A stretch of 64,000 nt of DNA from Lysobacter arenosi (GTDB lineage: Bacteria; Pseudomonadota; Gammaproteobacteria; Xanthomonadales; Xanthomonadaceae). The stretch is taken from positions 2,294,001 to 2,358,000 of the forward strand of contig NZ_CP071517.1 in assembly GCF_016613475.2 (NCBI RefSeq), given 5' to 3'. The position numbers and the translations under genes are program-made. Below the pieces are notes generated by a model, which was not told the DNA's origin, made no database searches, and saw only the letters and a program-made list of their open reading frames with translations. Positions 50,143 through 59,521 of the stretch are shown here, one piece after another (position 1 is the stretch's first letter; every line of letters begins with the position of its first letter).

Positions 50143-51564
50143 ATGAGCACCCCCAAAGCACTCGACCTGCACCCGGACCGCCTGTTCCCCGCCGAACCCG
50201 GCGCACGCGCGATCGCGCGGCGCCTGTACGGCCAGGTCGCGCAACTGCCGATCATCAGCCCGCATGGCCACACCGATCCGTCGTGGTTCGCCGGCAACGA
50301 GGCATTCGCCAACGCCACCGAGTTGCTGCTGATCCCGGACCACTACGTGTTCCGCATGCTCTACAGCCAGGGCATCGAGCTGGACGCGCTGGGCATCCCG
50401 CGTCGCGACGGTTCGCGGTCGTCCGTCGATCCGCGCGCGGCCTGGCGCCTGTTCGCATCCAACTTCCACCTGTTCCGCGGCACGCCGTCGTCGATGTGGC
50501 TCAACCACGTCTTCCACGAGGTGTTCGGCCTGCGCGAGCGCCTCGATGCCGGCAGCGCCGACCGCTACTACGACCACATCACCGCCGCGCTGCAGCAGCC
50601 TGGGTTCCGGCCGCGCGCGTTGTTCGACCGCTTCCGCATCGAACTGCTGGCGACCACCGAATCGCCGCTCGACCTGTTGCAGCATCACGCCGAAATCCGC
50701 GCCAGTGGCTGGCCGGGTCGCGTGGTCACGGCGTACCGGCCGGACCCGGTGGTCGATCCGGAGCATGAGGAATTCGCAGCATCGCTGGAGCGCTTCGGCG
50801 AGATCACCGGCGAGAACGTCTACACCTGGGACGGCTATCTGCGCGCGCATCGCCAGCGCCGTGCCGCGTTCGCGGCAATGGGCGCGACCTCGACCGACCA
50901 CGGGCACCCGACCGCCGCCACCGCCGACCTGCCCGCCGACGAAGCGCGCCGCCTGTTCGAGAAGGTCGCCCGCGGCGGTTCCAGCGCGGCCGAAGCCGAG
51001 CTGTTCCGCGCCCAGGTGCTGACCGAGATGGCGGCGATGAGCCTGGACGACGGCCTGGTGATGCAGATCCACCCCGGCTGCTTCCGCAACCACAATGCGC
51101 GCCTGTTCGAACGCTTCGGCCGCGACAAGGGCGCGGACATGCCGATGCGCACCGACTACGTCAACGCGCTCAAGCCACTGCTCGACCGCTTCGGCAACGA
51201 TCCGCGCCTGCGCGTGATCGTGTTCACCCTCGACGAGAGCACCTACGCGCGCGAACTGGCGCCGCTGGCCGGCCACTATCCGGCGCTGTTCCTCGGCCCG
51301 GCATGGTGGTTCCATGACGCGCCCGAAGGCATGTGGCGCTTCCGCGAACAGACACTCGCCAGTGGCGGCTTCTACAACACGGTCGGCTTCAACGACGACA
51401 CGCGTGCGTTCCTGTCGATTCCCGCTCGCCACGATGTGGCGCGCCGCGTCGATTGCGCGTTCCTGGCCAAGCTGGTCAGCGAGCACCGCATGGACGAGGA
51501 CGAAGCGGCCGAGCTTGCCGTCGACCTGGCCTATCGCCTGCCGAAGCAGGCCTACAAGCTGTGA
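50143..51564 (+). CDS. uxaC: Glucuronate isomerase
   Basis: Converts glucuronate to fructuronate (or galacturonate to tagaturonate), the first cytoplasmic step. The 473 residues have the family's start LPIISPHGHTDPSWF with metal-type His41/His43, then FHEVFGLRERLD, MQIHPGCFRNHN and GPAWWFHDAPEGMWRFRE. An amidohydrolase-fold TIM barrel. The stop overlaps the next gene's GTG start by 4 bp. Normal length for UxaC. Confidence 0.96.
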   Translation: MSTPKALDLHPDRLFPAEPGARAIARRLYGQVAQLPIISPHGHTDPSWFAGNEAFANATELLLIPDHYVFRMLYSQGIELDALGIPRRDGSRSSVDPRAAWRLFASNFHLFRGTPSSMWLNHVFHEVFGLRERLDAGSADRYYDHITAALQQPGFRPRALFDRFRIELLATTESPLDLLQHHAEIRASGWPGRVVTAYRPDPVVDPEHEEFAASLERFGEITGENVYTWDGYLRAHRQRRAAFAAMGATSTDHGHPTAATADLPADEARRLFEKVARGGSSAAEAELFRAQVLTEMAAMSLDDGLVMQIHPGCFRNHNARLFERFGRDKGADMPMRTDYVNALKPLLDRFGNDPRLRVIVFTLDESTYARELAPLAGHYPALFLGPAWWFHDAPEGMWRFREQTLASGGFYNTVGFNDDTRAFLSIPARHDVARRVDCAFLAKLVSEHRMDEDEAAELAVDLAYRLPKQAYKL

Positions 51565-54290
51565 CGTTGCGGCACTGCCTGCGCTTGGCGGCGGCGCCGA
51601 TGCTGGCGCTGTTCGTGTTCGCGGCCGCGCATGCTGTCGAAGGCGATGCGTCTGCGCGCGAGCGCATTTCGATCAACAGCGGCTGGCGTTTCCATCAGGG
51701 CGATCCGCCGGGCCTGGCGACGCGCCTGGACTACGACGCGCGGCCGAAGGTGACGGACAACCAGGACGGCAAGGCCGCCGATGCCCGTCCCGAGGAGGCC
51801 GAGCAGCTTGCTGCACGGGCCGAGGGCGTGCTCAAACCGTGGATCCTGCCCAGCGGCAATGCCTTCATCGGCGACCCGTCACGTCGTCATGTCAGGCCCG
51901 CGGGTGATCCCGGCGGTGATGTGGCGTTCGTGCAGGCCAACTTCGACGATCGGGGATGGCAACAGGTCACGCTGCCGCACGACTGGGCCATCGCCGGGCC
52001 ATTCCTGCGCGAAGGTCCCTATGGCGGCATGGGCCGGCTGCCGAGCTGGGGCATTGGCTGGTACCGGCGCAAGCTGGACATCCCGGCGAGCGACCGCGGC
52101 CGTTCGGTCTTCCTCGATGTCGACGGTGCGATGTCGTACGCGACGGTGTGGCTCAACGGCCATCTCGTCGGCGGCTGGCCGTATGGTTACAACTCCTGGC
52201 GCGTGGACCTGACGCCGTACCTGCGGCCCGGTGGCAACAACCAGCTGGCGATCCGCCTCGACAATCCACCGGATTCGGCGCGCTGGTATCCCGGTGGCGG
52301 CCTGTATCGCAGTGTCTGGCTGAGCAAGGTCGATCCGCTGCATGTGGCCCACTGGGGCACGCGGGTGACGACGCCGCAGGTGTCGGCCGATGCGGCGACG
52401 ATCCGCCTGGATGCGTCGATCGACAACGACTCCGCGCGTGCCGCCGAAGTCGAGGTGGCCACCCAGATCGTGGCGCTCGACGACTCCGGGCAGCGCTCCG
52501 GTGACGTGATCGCGCGCATCGAGCCGACACGCATCAAGGTGCCGGCGCGTTCCAGCGCGAGCGTCAACGGCACGACCACCCTCGCCCGCCCGCGGCTGTG
52601 GGGCCCGCCGCCGACACAGCGGCCGAACCGCTATGTCGCCATCACCACCGTTTCGCGCGGTGGTCGAATCATCGACCGTCACGAGACGCCTTTCGGCATC
52701 CGCTCGGTTCGCTTCGATGCCAACGAGGGCCTGGTCGTCAACGGCGAACGCATCGTCATCCGCGGCGTCAACAACCACCACGACCTCGGCGCGCTGGGCG
52801 CCGCCTTCAACGTCCGCGCCGCCGAGCGCCAGCTCGAGATCCTGCGCGAGATGGGCGCCAACGCCGTGCGCATGAGCCACAACCCGCCGGCACCCGAGTT
52901 GCTCGAGCTCACCGACCGCATGGGCTTCCTCGTGATCGACGAAGTGTTCGATTCGTGGGAGCGCAAGAAGACGCCGCTGGACTTCCACCTGATCTTCAAG
53001 GACTGGCACGAACCCGACCTGCGCTCGATGCTGCGTCGCGACCGCAACCATCCGTCGATCGTTGCCTGGAGCGTCGGCAATGAAGTCGGCGAGCAGTACA
53101 CCGGCGAGGCAGGCGCGGCGATTGCCAGGCGCCTGCACGACATCGTTCGCGAGGAAGATCCGACCCGCCCGACCACCAATGCCATGAACTGGGCAAAACC
53201 TGAAATGCCATTGTCGGCCGTGCTCGACGTGATCGGCCTGAACTACCAGGGCGAAGGCATCCGCGACACGCCCGAGTTCGAAGGCACAGAGCGCATCCGC
53301 ACGCCGCCGCAGTACCCGGCGTTCCATGCGCGCTTCCCGGACAAGGCCATCGTCAGCACCGAGACCGCATCGGCACTGAGCAGTCGCGGTGTGTACCTGT
53401 TCCCGGTGACGAAGGAGACCAGCGCACCGGTGCGTGACGGCCGGGGCGGTGACTCGAAGATCCGCCAGGTCAGCGCGTACGAACTGCATGCGGTCGATTT
53501 CGGCTCCAGCGCCGACAAGGTGTTCGCCTCGCTCGATCGTCATCCGTATGTCGCGGGCGAGTTCGTCTGGACCGGTTTCGATTACCTCGGCGAGCCGACG
53601 CCCTACTACGACTCGCGCAGCTCCTACTCCGGCATCGTCGACCTGGCCGGATTCCCCAAGGACCGCTTCTACCTCTACCAGGCGCGCTGGCGCCCTGAGC
53701 TGCCGATGGCGCACCTGCTGCCGCACTGGACGTGGCCGGGACGCGAGGGCCTGGTCACGCCGGTGCATGTGTTCACGTCCGGCGACGAGGCGGAGCTGTT
53801 CGTCAACGGCAAGTCGCAGGGGCGCAGGACGAAGGGCCCGTACGAGTACCGCCTGCGCTGGGACGACGTGGTGTACCGGCCCGGCGAACTGCGCGTGCAG
53901 GCTTACCGGAACGGCAAGCCCTGGGCCGAGGCGAGCACGCGCACGGCCAGTGCGCCGGCCAAACTCGAGTTGCAGGCCGACCGGCAGCAGATCCGCGCCG
54001 ACGGCAGCGACCTGTCGTTCGTGACATTGCGCATACTCGACCGCGATGGACAGCCCGTGCCCGATGCCGCATCGCACATTGCGTTCAGCGTCGACGGCCT
54101 GGCCGAGATCGTCGCCACCGACAATGGAGATCCAACCGACATGACGCCGTTTCCGTCGCACCAGCGCAACGCGTTCAACGGCCTTGCGCTGGTGATCCTG
54201 CGCAGCAAGGCAGGCCAGGCCGGCACCGTGACGGTGCGGGCGCAGTCGGAAAACCTGCAAGCCGCACAAGCCACGTTGCAGGTGCGCTGA
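51561..54290 (+). CDS. GH2-family glycoside hydrolase, secreted (beta-galactosidase-like)
   Basis: A 909-residue exported enzyme. Signal peptide 1-24 (LAAAPMLALFVFAAAHA), a jelly-roll domain (about 30-230, WYPGGGLYRSVWLSKVDP), an Ig-like domain, then the TIM barrel. Acid/base Glu lies in AWSVGNEVGEQY; the probable nucleophile is in VSTETASALSSRG. C-terminal Ig-like domains follow (HVFTSGDEAELFVNGKSQG and DLSFVTLRILDRDG). A stretch of about 70 residues after INSGWRFHQGDP is an insertion typical of one clade of GH2. GTG 51561 overlaps the uxaC stop. In this locus it may remove galactose or another side chain from xylan; the exact substrate is open. Confidence 0.88.
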   Translation: MTLRHCLRLAAAPMLALFVFAAAHAVEGDASARERISINSGWRFHQGDPPGLATRLDYDARPKVTDNQDGKAADARPEEAEQLAARAEGVLKPWILPSGNAFIGDPSRRHVRPAGDPGGDVAFVQANFDDRGWQQVTLPHDWAIAGPFLREGPYGGMGRLPSWGIGWYRRKLDIPASDRGRSVFLDVDGAMSYATVWLNGHLVGGWPYGYNSWRVDLTPYLRPGGNNQLAIRLDNPPDSARWYPGGGLYRSVWLSKVDPLHVAHWGTRVTTPQVSADAATIRLDASIDNDSARAAEVEVATQIVALDDSGQRSGDVIARIEPTRIKVPARSSASVNGTTTLARPRLWGPPPTQRPNRYVAITTVSRGGRIIDRHETPFGIRSVRFDANEGLVVNGERIVIRGVNNHHDLGALGAAFNVRAAERQLEILREMGANAVRMSHNPPAPELLELTDRMGFLVIDEVFDSWERKKTPLDFHLIFKDWHEPDLRSMLRRDRNHPSIVAWSVGNEVGEQYTGEAGAAIARRLHDIVREEDPTRPTTNAMNWAKPEMPLSAVLDVIGLNYQGEGIRDTPEFEGTERIRTPPQYPAFHARFPDKAIVSTETASALSSRGVYLFPVTKETSAPVRDGRGGDSKIRQVSAYELHAVDFGSSADKVFASLDRHPYVAGEFVWTGFDYLGEPTPYYDSRSSYSGIVDLAGFPKDRFYLYQARWRPELPMAHLLPHWTWPGREGLVTPVHVFTSGDEAELFVNGKSQGRRTKGPYEYRLRWDDVVYRPGELRVQAYRNGKPWAEASTRTASAPAKLELQADRQQIRADGSDLSFVTLRILDRDGQPVPDAASHIAFSVDGLAEIVATDNGDPTDMTPFPSHQRNAFNGLALVILRSKAGQAGTVTVRAQSENLQAAQATLQVR

Positions 54291-55336
54291 TGCTTCGCAA
54301 CCCGATCCTCGCCACATTCGCTGCCACGCTGCTGGCGACCGCAAGCGGGTGCGCACCGGCAGTGGATACCGCTGCCACGCACGCCTACCCGACCGTCGGA
54401 CGCATCACCGTATACGACGACGCCCTGCGCTCGATCGTCGCGCCTGACGCACGCATCGAGCGCATCGCGGAGGGCTTCACCTGGTCCGAAGGGCCGCTGT
54501 GGGTGGGCGACGGCCAGTACCTGCTGTTCAACGATGTGCCCGGCAACACGATGTATCGCTGGTCGGCGCGCGACGGACTGTCGGTGTTCCTCAAGCCATC
54601 GGGTTACGGCGGCACGGACCTGGAAGGGCTGCGCGAGGCCGGTGCGAACGGGCTGGATGTCGAACCGGAAGGCACGGTGCTGCTGGCCGACTCGGGCTCG
54701 CGCCTGGTCGCCCGCCTGGACCCGGCGAGCAAGCGCAAGACCACGCTCGCCGCGACCTACCAGGGCAAGCGACTCAACAGTCCCAACGATGTTGTCCGCC
54801 ACAGCGGTGGCTCGGTGTACTTCACCGACCCGCCGTACGGACTCAAGGGCATCGACGAATCGCCGCTGAAGGAGCAGCCCGCCAACGGCGTCTACCGCCT
54901 CGACAGAGACGGCTCCGTGCATCTGGTCGAAGGCGGCCTGCGCTTCCCCAACGGCGTCGCGCTCTCGCCCGACGAACGCACGCTCTACGTGGCCAACTCC
55001 GACGGGAAGCACCCGGTGTGGATGGCGTACCGGCTGGACGCTCGCGGCGACGTGCTCGACCGGCGCGTGCTGGCCGACGCGTCCGACCTGGTCGCGTCCG
55101 GCGCCAGCGGCGCGCCGGACGGACTGTGCCTGTCCAGCGACGGCCACCTGTTCGCCAGCGCTCCCGGCGGTCTGCTGGTGATGGATGCCAACGGCAAGCG
55201 ACTGGGGTTGATCGAGACCGGCAGTCGCGTGTCGAACTGCGCCTTCGGCGATGACGGCAGGACGCTTTTCCTGACCTCGCACACCTTTGTCGCCCGGGTG
55301 CGGGTGCAAGTCACCGGGCTGGGATCCGACAGGTAG
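54290..55336 (+). CDS. SMP-30/gluconolactonase-family lipoprotein
   Basis: A 348-residue exported protein. Lipobox near TASGCAP (Cys at about 21), then the six-bladed propeller fold: EGFTWSEGPLWVGDGQYLLFND (split: EGFTWSEGPLWV and GDGQYLLFND), RLNSPNDVVRHSGGSVYFTDPPYG (split at SPNDVV), and GLRFPNGVALSPDERTLYVAN. The Glu and Asn/Asp metal-site positions are present. It likely hydrolyses sugar lactones in the periplasm. Last gene of the rightward operon; the start overlaps the GH2 stop (TGATG). The natural lactone is not known. Confidence 0.85.
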   Translation: MLRNPILATFAATLLATASGCAPAVDTAATHAYPTVGRITVYDDALRSIVAPDARIERIAEGFTWSEGPLWVGDGQYLLFNDVPGNTMYRWSARDGLSVFLKPSGYGGTDLEGLREAGANGLDVEPEGTVLLADSGSRLVARLDPASKRKTTLAATYQGKRLNSPNDVVRHSGGSVYFTDPPYGLKGIDESPLKEQPANGVYRLDRDGSVHLVEGGLRFPNGVALSPDERTLYVANSDGKHPVWMAYRLDARGDVLDRRVLADASDLVASGASGAPDGLCLSSDGHLFASAPGGLLVMDANGKRLGLIETGSRVSNCAFGDDGRTLFLTSHTFVARVRVQVTGLGSDR

Positions 55337-55340
55337 CCAG

Positions 55341-55364
55341 CAGGAGCGAGTTTGCCCGCTCCTG
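55341..55364. terminator. Hairpin between convergent operons
   Basis: Perfect 8-bp stem CAGGAGCG / CGCTCCTG with loop AGTTTGCC, 4 bp after the lactonase-like gene stop and 3 bp before the uxuB stop. No U-tract, so termination strength is uncertain, but it could serve both directions. Confidence 0.45.
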
Positions 55365-55367
55365 CGG

Positions 55368-56825
55368 TCAGTCGCTGAGGGCGCGCCAGACGGCCGCTGG
55401 CGTGCCGTCGCCCAGGCGCACGTACGCAACCCGCACCGCATCGACAAAGCGGTCATCGGCCGAGAGCGGCGCGAATATCGAGTCCAGTGCCAGGAACCGT
55501 GCGACGTCGTCATTCGCGTCGCCGGTCGTGGCGCGGCCGACTTCTGCAAGCACTTCCGCCATCGGATCCACCAGCGTCACGCCGTTGCGCGCCTGCCGAC
55601 GCACGAACTGCATCCACGCCGCCACCGGCAGGCACAGCAGGTCGATCGGATGGCCCGCGGCGAGCGCGTCGCCGATCGTGCCGAGCAGACGCACGGGCAG
55701 TTTCTGCGAGCCGTCCCAGGCGATCTGCAGCAAGCGGTGCTGGATCGCCGGATTGCGGAAGCGCGCCAGGATCGCTTCGACGTAGGCACCGGCGTTGAAA
55801 CCGGCAGGTGCCTTCACGTTCGGGACGATGCCGTCGTGCATCAGGCGTTCGACGAAGGCGGCGAGCACCGGCGTGGCCATGGCCTGCGCCACGGTCTCGA
55901 TCTCCATCAGCGCGCCAAGGTAGGCCAGCGCCGAATGCGGTGCGTTGAGCAGGCGCAGCTTGGCGCGGTCGTAGCCGGCGATGTCGGCGCTCAAGGTGAC
56001 GCCGACCCGTTCCAATGCCGGCCGGCCGTTGCAGAAACTGTCCTCGACGACCCACTGCGTGTACGCCTCGCGCTGAACGGGCCAGGCGTCGGTGCAGGCG
56101 AGCTGCGTGGCGACGCGCTCGCGCAGTGCCTCGTCGGTTGCCGGCGTGATGCTGTCGACCATCGAACACGGAAAGGCCACCTCGGCCTCGATCCAGCGCG
56201 CGAGGTCGGGGTCGACCTTCCATGCGTACTGGACGACAGCGCGGGCAAGCTTGCGGCCGTTCTCGGGGAGGTTGTCGCAGCTGAGTACGGTGTACGGCGG
56301 CAGATGCAGCTTGCGCCGTGCCGCGAGTCCCGCGACGACGTAGCCGATGGCGCCATTGGGCGCGTCCGGCGAGGCGAGGTCGTGGACGATCTCCGGATGG
56401 GCCAGGTCGAGGTCCGCACCCGCCAGGCAATAGCCCTTCTCGGTGATGGTCAGGGTGACGATGCGCACCAGCGGATCGGCCAGGCGCCTGAGGACTTCGT
56501 CGCGCTGCTCGCGTGCGAACAGCAGTTCGCGGATCGAACCGATCACGCGCAGCGACGGGTTCTGCCCGAGCAGCGCCAGTGTGTACAGGCCATCCTGCGG
56601 CTGCAGCGCATCGCGCACGTCACAGCTGTTGAGGCTGACGCCGCAGATCGCCCAGTCCGGTTCGCTGGCGAGCACGTCGTCCACGTAGACGGCCTGGTGG
56701 GCACGGTGAAACGCGCCGACACCGATATGGACGATGCCGATGCGGGTGCCGGCCCGGTCGTAACCGGGGCGGATCACGTCGGGCGGCAGTGCTGCGAGCG
56801 CAGCCTGGTTCAAGCGATGGCTCAT
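55368..56825 (-). CDS. uxuB: D-mannonate oxidoreductase / fructuronate reductase
   Basis: Reduces fructuronate to mannonate with NADH. The 485 residues belong to the mannitol-dehydrogenase superfamily: GVGAFHRAHQAVYVDD (35-50), TITEKGYCLAG, LSCDNLPENGRKLARAVV (split: SCDNLPENGRK) and VVEDSFCNGRP. It ends the leftward operon, downstream of GH3, and its start overlaps the GH3 stop by 4 bp (ATGA). The name follows Xanthomonas practice; direct specificity is inferred from neighbours uxaC and the ManD-type gene. Confidence 0.93.
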   Translation of the reverse strand: MSHRLNQAALAALPPDVIRPGYDRAGTRIGIVHIGVGAFHRAHQAVYVDDVLASEPDWAICGVSLNSCDVRDALQPQDGLYTLALLGQNPSLRVIGSIRELLFAREQRDEVLRRLADPLVRIVTLTITEKGYCLAGADLDLAHPEIVHDLASPDAPNGAIGYVVAGLAARRKLHLPPYTVLSCDNLPENGRKLARAVVQYAWKVDPDLARWIEAEVAFPCSMVDSITPATDEALRERVATQLACTDAWPVQREAYTQWVVEDSFCNGRPALERVGVTLSADIAGYDRAKLRLLNAPHSALAYLGALMEIETVAQAMATPVLAAFVERLMHDGIVPNVKAPAGFNAGAYVEAILARFRNPAIQHRLLQIAWDGSQKLPVRLLGTIGDALAAGHPIDLLCLPVAAWMQFVRRQARNGVTLVDPMAEVLAEVGRATTGDANDDVARFLALDSIFAPLSADDRFVDAVRVAYVRLGDGTPAAVWRALSD

Positions 56826-59521
56826 TTGGTTACGCTCAGCTTCGCCTTCGCCCGAATGTCCTCGCTGGACGCGCCGACCTGCACTTCATAGCTGCCCGCA
56901 TCGACCGCGTACGACTTGGCGCCTTCATCGTAGTAACGCAGGTCGACCGACGGATCGAGCTTGAACGTCAGCGCGCGCTCCTCGCCCGGCTGCAGCGTCA
57001 CGCGCTGGAAGCCGCGCAACTCCTTGCGCGCACGCGGCTGCTTCGGATCGAGCGCGCGCACGTACAGCTGCACGACCTCGTCGCCTGCACGCTTGCCGCT
57101 GTTGCGCACCTTGACCGTCGCCGTCACCGGCTGCTTCGGACCGGCCTTGGCCCGGTCCAGACGCAGGTCGGAATAGGCGAAGGTCGTGTACGACAGGCCG
57201 TGGCCGAATGGATACAGCGCCTCGCCCTCGAAGTAGCGATAGGTGCGGCCCTGCATCGAGTAGTCGTCGAACGCCGGCAGCTTTTCGTCGGCCTTGTAGA
57301 ACGTGACCGGCAGGCGACCGGCCGGGTTGGCATCGCCGAACAGCACGTCCGCCACCGCGTTGCCGCCGCGCTGGCCCGGGTACCACGCCATCACGATCGC
57401 CGGCAGGTTCTGCTTCGCCCAGTCCACCGCCAGCGCGGAACCCGCGGTCAGCACCATCACCACCGGCTTGCCGGTCGCGTGCAGCGCTTCGAGCAACTTG
57501 CGCTGCGTCGCGGGCAGGCGCATGTCGGTGCGGTCGCCACCGGCGAAGCCCGGGTAGCTGACCGTCATCTCCTCGCCTTCGACGTCGCCGGTGAGGCCGC
57601 CGACGAAGATCACCACGTCGGACTCGCTCGCGACCTGCAGCGCTTCCTCGAACGGCGGCTTGGCGCCGGGCATGCGCCAAGCCAGGCGCACGCCTGCGTC
57701 GCGCTCGCCGTCGTAGTACTCGAGCTTGAGGTCGTAGCTGCGTCCGGCCTGCAACGTCACCGTGGCGCTGTCGGCGCGCAGGCGGTCGCTGTCCTTCCAC
57801 TGGTCGAGCACCAGCTTGCCGTCGAGGTAGAGGCGGAAGCCGTCGTTCGCCGACGCTTCGAGCTGGTAGCTGCCCGACACCGGCGGCAGCAGCTGGCCGC
57901 TCCAGCGGATGCTGAAGTTGTCCGACGGCACCGATTGCCCGCCGTGCGCCTCGCCACGTGCCATCAGGTTGTCGGTCGGCGATCCGCGGTCCCAGCGGAA
58001 GCCGATCTGCGAATCGACGCGAACCAGCGCCGGCTTACCGGACAGGTCGCGGCTGCGGAAGTACTCGCCACGCAGGCCGCGTTCGCTCGATCCCTTCTCC
58101 GGGCGCAGGTACTGCGGCTCGATCAGCGGCGTGGCCGCCGGGTCGTCGCGACCTTCCACCAGGTCGACGCCGCGCGCATGCACGACCTGTGCGTTCGGAA
58201 CGGCCTCGCGGATGCCCTGCAGGATCGTCACCGGTGCGGCCGGCGTGCCGTAGTAGTTGCCAAGCAGCGCCATGGTGTCGTCGGCGGTCGGGCCCACGAC
58301 CGCGATCCGCCTGGTGTCGCGCGATAGCGGCAACACGCCGTCGTTCTTGAGCAGCACGATCGACTCCTGCGCGACCTTGCGCGACAGCGCGTCGTGCGCG
58401 GGCGCCTGGTTCACCGAGTACGGGATGCCCGCCCAGCGCACCTTCTCCGGCGGGTCGAACATGCCAAGACGCATCCGCGCGGTGAACAGCTGCGTCAGCG
58501 CGTGGTCGATCTCGGCCTCGGTGATCAGTCCCTTCTTGACCGCCACCGGCAGCGACGGCGTGTAGGTGTCGCCGCAGTCGAGCTGGGTGCCGTTCTTCAC
58601 TGCAAGCGCCGCGGCTTCTTCGGGCGTGGCGACGATCTTGTGGTGCTTCCAGATGTCGACGATGGCCCAGCAGTCGGAGACGACGTAGCCCTTGAAGCCC
58701 CACTGGCCGCGCAACGTGTCCTGCAGCAGGAACTTGCTGCCACTGGCGGACTCGCCGTAGACGCGGTTGTACGCGCCCATCACCGCGTCGACCTGGCCTT
58801 CCTTCACCAGCACCTCGAACGCGGGCAGGTAGGTCTCGTAGAGATCGCGCTGGCTCGGCCTGGCGTCGAAGGTGTGGCGGTCGGCCTCGGGACCGCTGTG
58901 CACGGCGAAGTGCTTGGCGGTGGCGTCGAGCTTGCGGTACTTCGGGTCGTCGCCCTGCAGGCCCTTCACGAACGTCACGCCCATACGCGCGGTGAGGTAC
59001 GGGTCCTCGCCGTAGGTTTCCTGGCCACGGCCCCAGCGCGGGTCGCGGAAGATGTTGATGTTGGGCGACCAGAAGGTCAGGCCCTGGTAGCGGCCGTGCT
59101 GCCCCTGCCGCGCGAACTCATGGTGCTTGGCGCGCGCCTCGTCGCTGATGACGGTGGCGATCTGGCCCATCAACGGCACGTCGAACGTCGCCGCCATGCC
59201 AATCGCCTGCGGAAACACGGTGGCCGCGCCGGCGCGGGCGACACCATGCAGCGCCTCGTTCCACCAGTCGTAGGCGGGAACGCCAAGGCGCTCGATGGCG
59301 GGCGCACCGTTCTGCATCTGCCCGGCCTTTTCCTCGAGCGTCATGCGCGAGACGAGGTCGGCCGCGCGATCTTCGAAGCTGCGGTCGAGATCGAGGTAAG
59401 CCGGTGCCCTGGTGTCGGCCGACGGCGTCGCGCCCAGTGCCTGTGCACTGGCCGCCAGGAGCACGGCAGCGATGATCGTGCGCAAAGGTGAACCGGGGTC
59501 TTCGCGGCGAGTGTCGTTCAT
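56822..59521 (-). CDS. GH3-family beta-xylosidase/glucosidase with PA14 domain, secreted
   Basis: An 899-residue exported enzyme. Signal peptide about 10-30 (TIIAAVLLAASAQALG), GH3 N-terminal TIM barrel with the nucleophile Asp283 (YVVSDCWAI), PA14 insertion (about 480-620, LRGEYFRSRDLSGKPALVRV), GH3 C-terminal sandwich (IVMAWYPGQRGGNAVADVLFG) and a fibronectin-III-like domain at the end (LVRNSGKRAGDEVVQLYV region). Acts on xylo-oligosaccharides or cello-oligosaccharides in the periplasm. Both ends overlap neighbours by 4 bp (ATGA), so it is translationally coupled with GH43 and uxuB. Confidence 0.93.
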   Translation of the reverse strand: MNDTRREDPGSPLRTIIAAVLLAASAQALGATPSADTRAPAYLDLDRSFEDRAADLVSRMTLEEKAGQMQNGAPAIERLGVPAYDWWNEALHGVARAGAATVFPQAIGMAATFDVPLMGQIATVISDEARAKHHEFARQGQHGRYQGLTFWSPNINIFRDPRWGRGQETYGEDPYLTARMGVTFVKGLQGDDPKYRKLDATAKHFAVHSGPEADRHTFDARPSQRDLYETYLPAFEVLVKEGQVDAVMGAYNRVYGESASGSKFLLQDTLRGQWGFKGYVVSDCWAIVDIWKHHKIVATPEEAAALAVKNGTQLDCGDTYTPSLPVAVKKGLITEAEIDHALTQLFTARMRLGMFDPPEKVRWAGIPYSVNQAPAHDALSRKVAQESIVLLKNDGVLPLSRDTRRIAVVGPTADDTMALLGNYYGTPAAPVTILQGIREAVPNAQVVHARGVDLVEGRDDPAATPLIEPQYLRPEKGSSERGLRGEYFRSRDLSGKPALVRVDSQIGFRWDRGSPTDNLMARGEAHGGQSVPSDNFSIRWSGQLLPPVSGSYQLEASANDGFRLYLDGKLVLDQWKDSDRLRADSATVTLQAGRSYDLKLEYYDGERDAGVRLAWRMPGAKPPFEEALQVASESDVVIFVGGLTGDVEGEEMTVSYPGFAGGDRTDMRLPATQRKLLEALHATGKPVVMVLTAGSALAVDWAKQNLPAIVMAWYPGQRGGNAVADVLFGDANPAGRLPVTFYKADEKLPAFDDYSMQGRTYRYFEGEALYPFGHGLSYTTFAYSDLRLDRAKAGPKQPVTATVKVRNSGKRAGDEVVQLYVRALDPKQPRARKELRGFQRVTLQPGEERALTFKLDPSVDLRYYDEGAKSYAVDAGSYEVQVGASSEDIRAKAKLSVTK

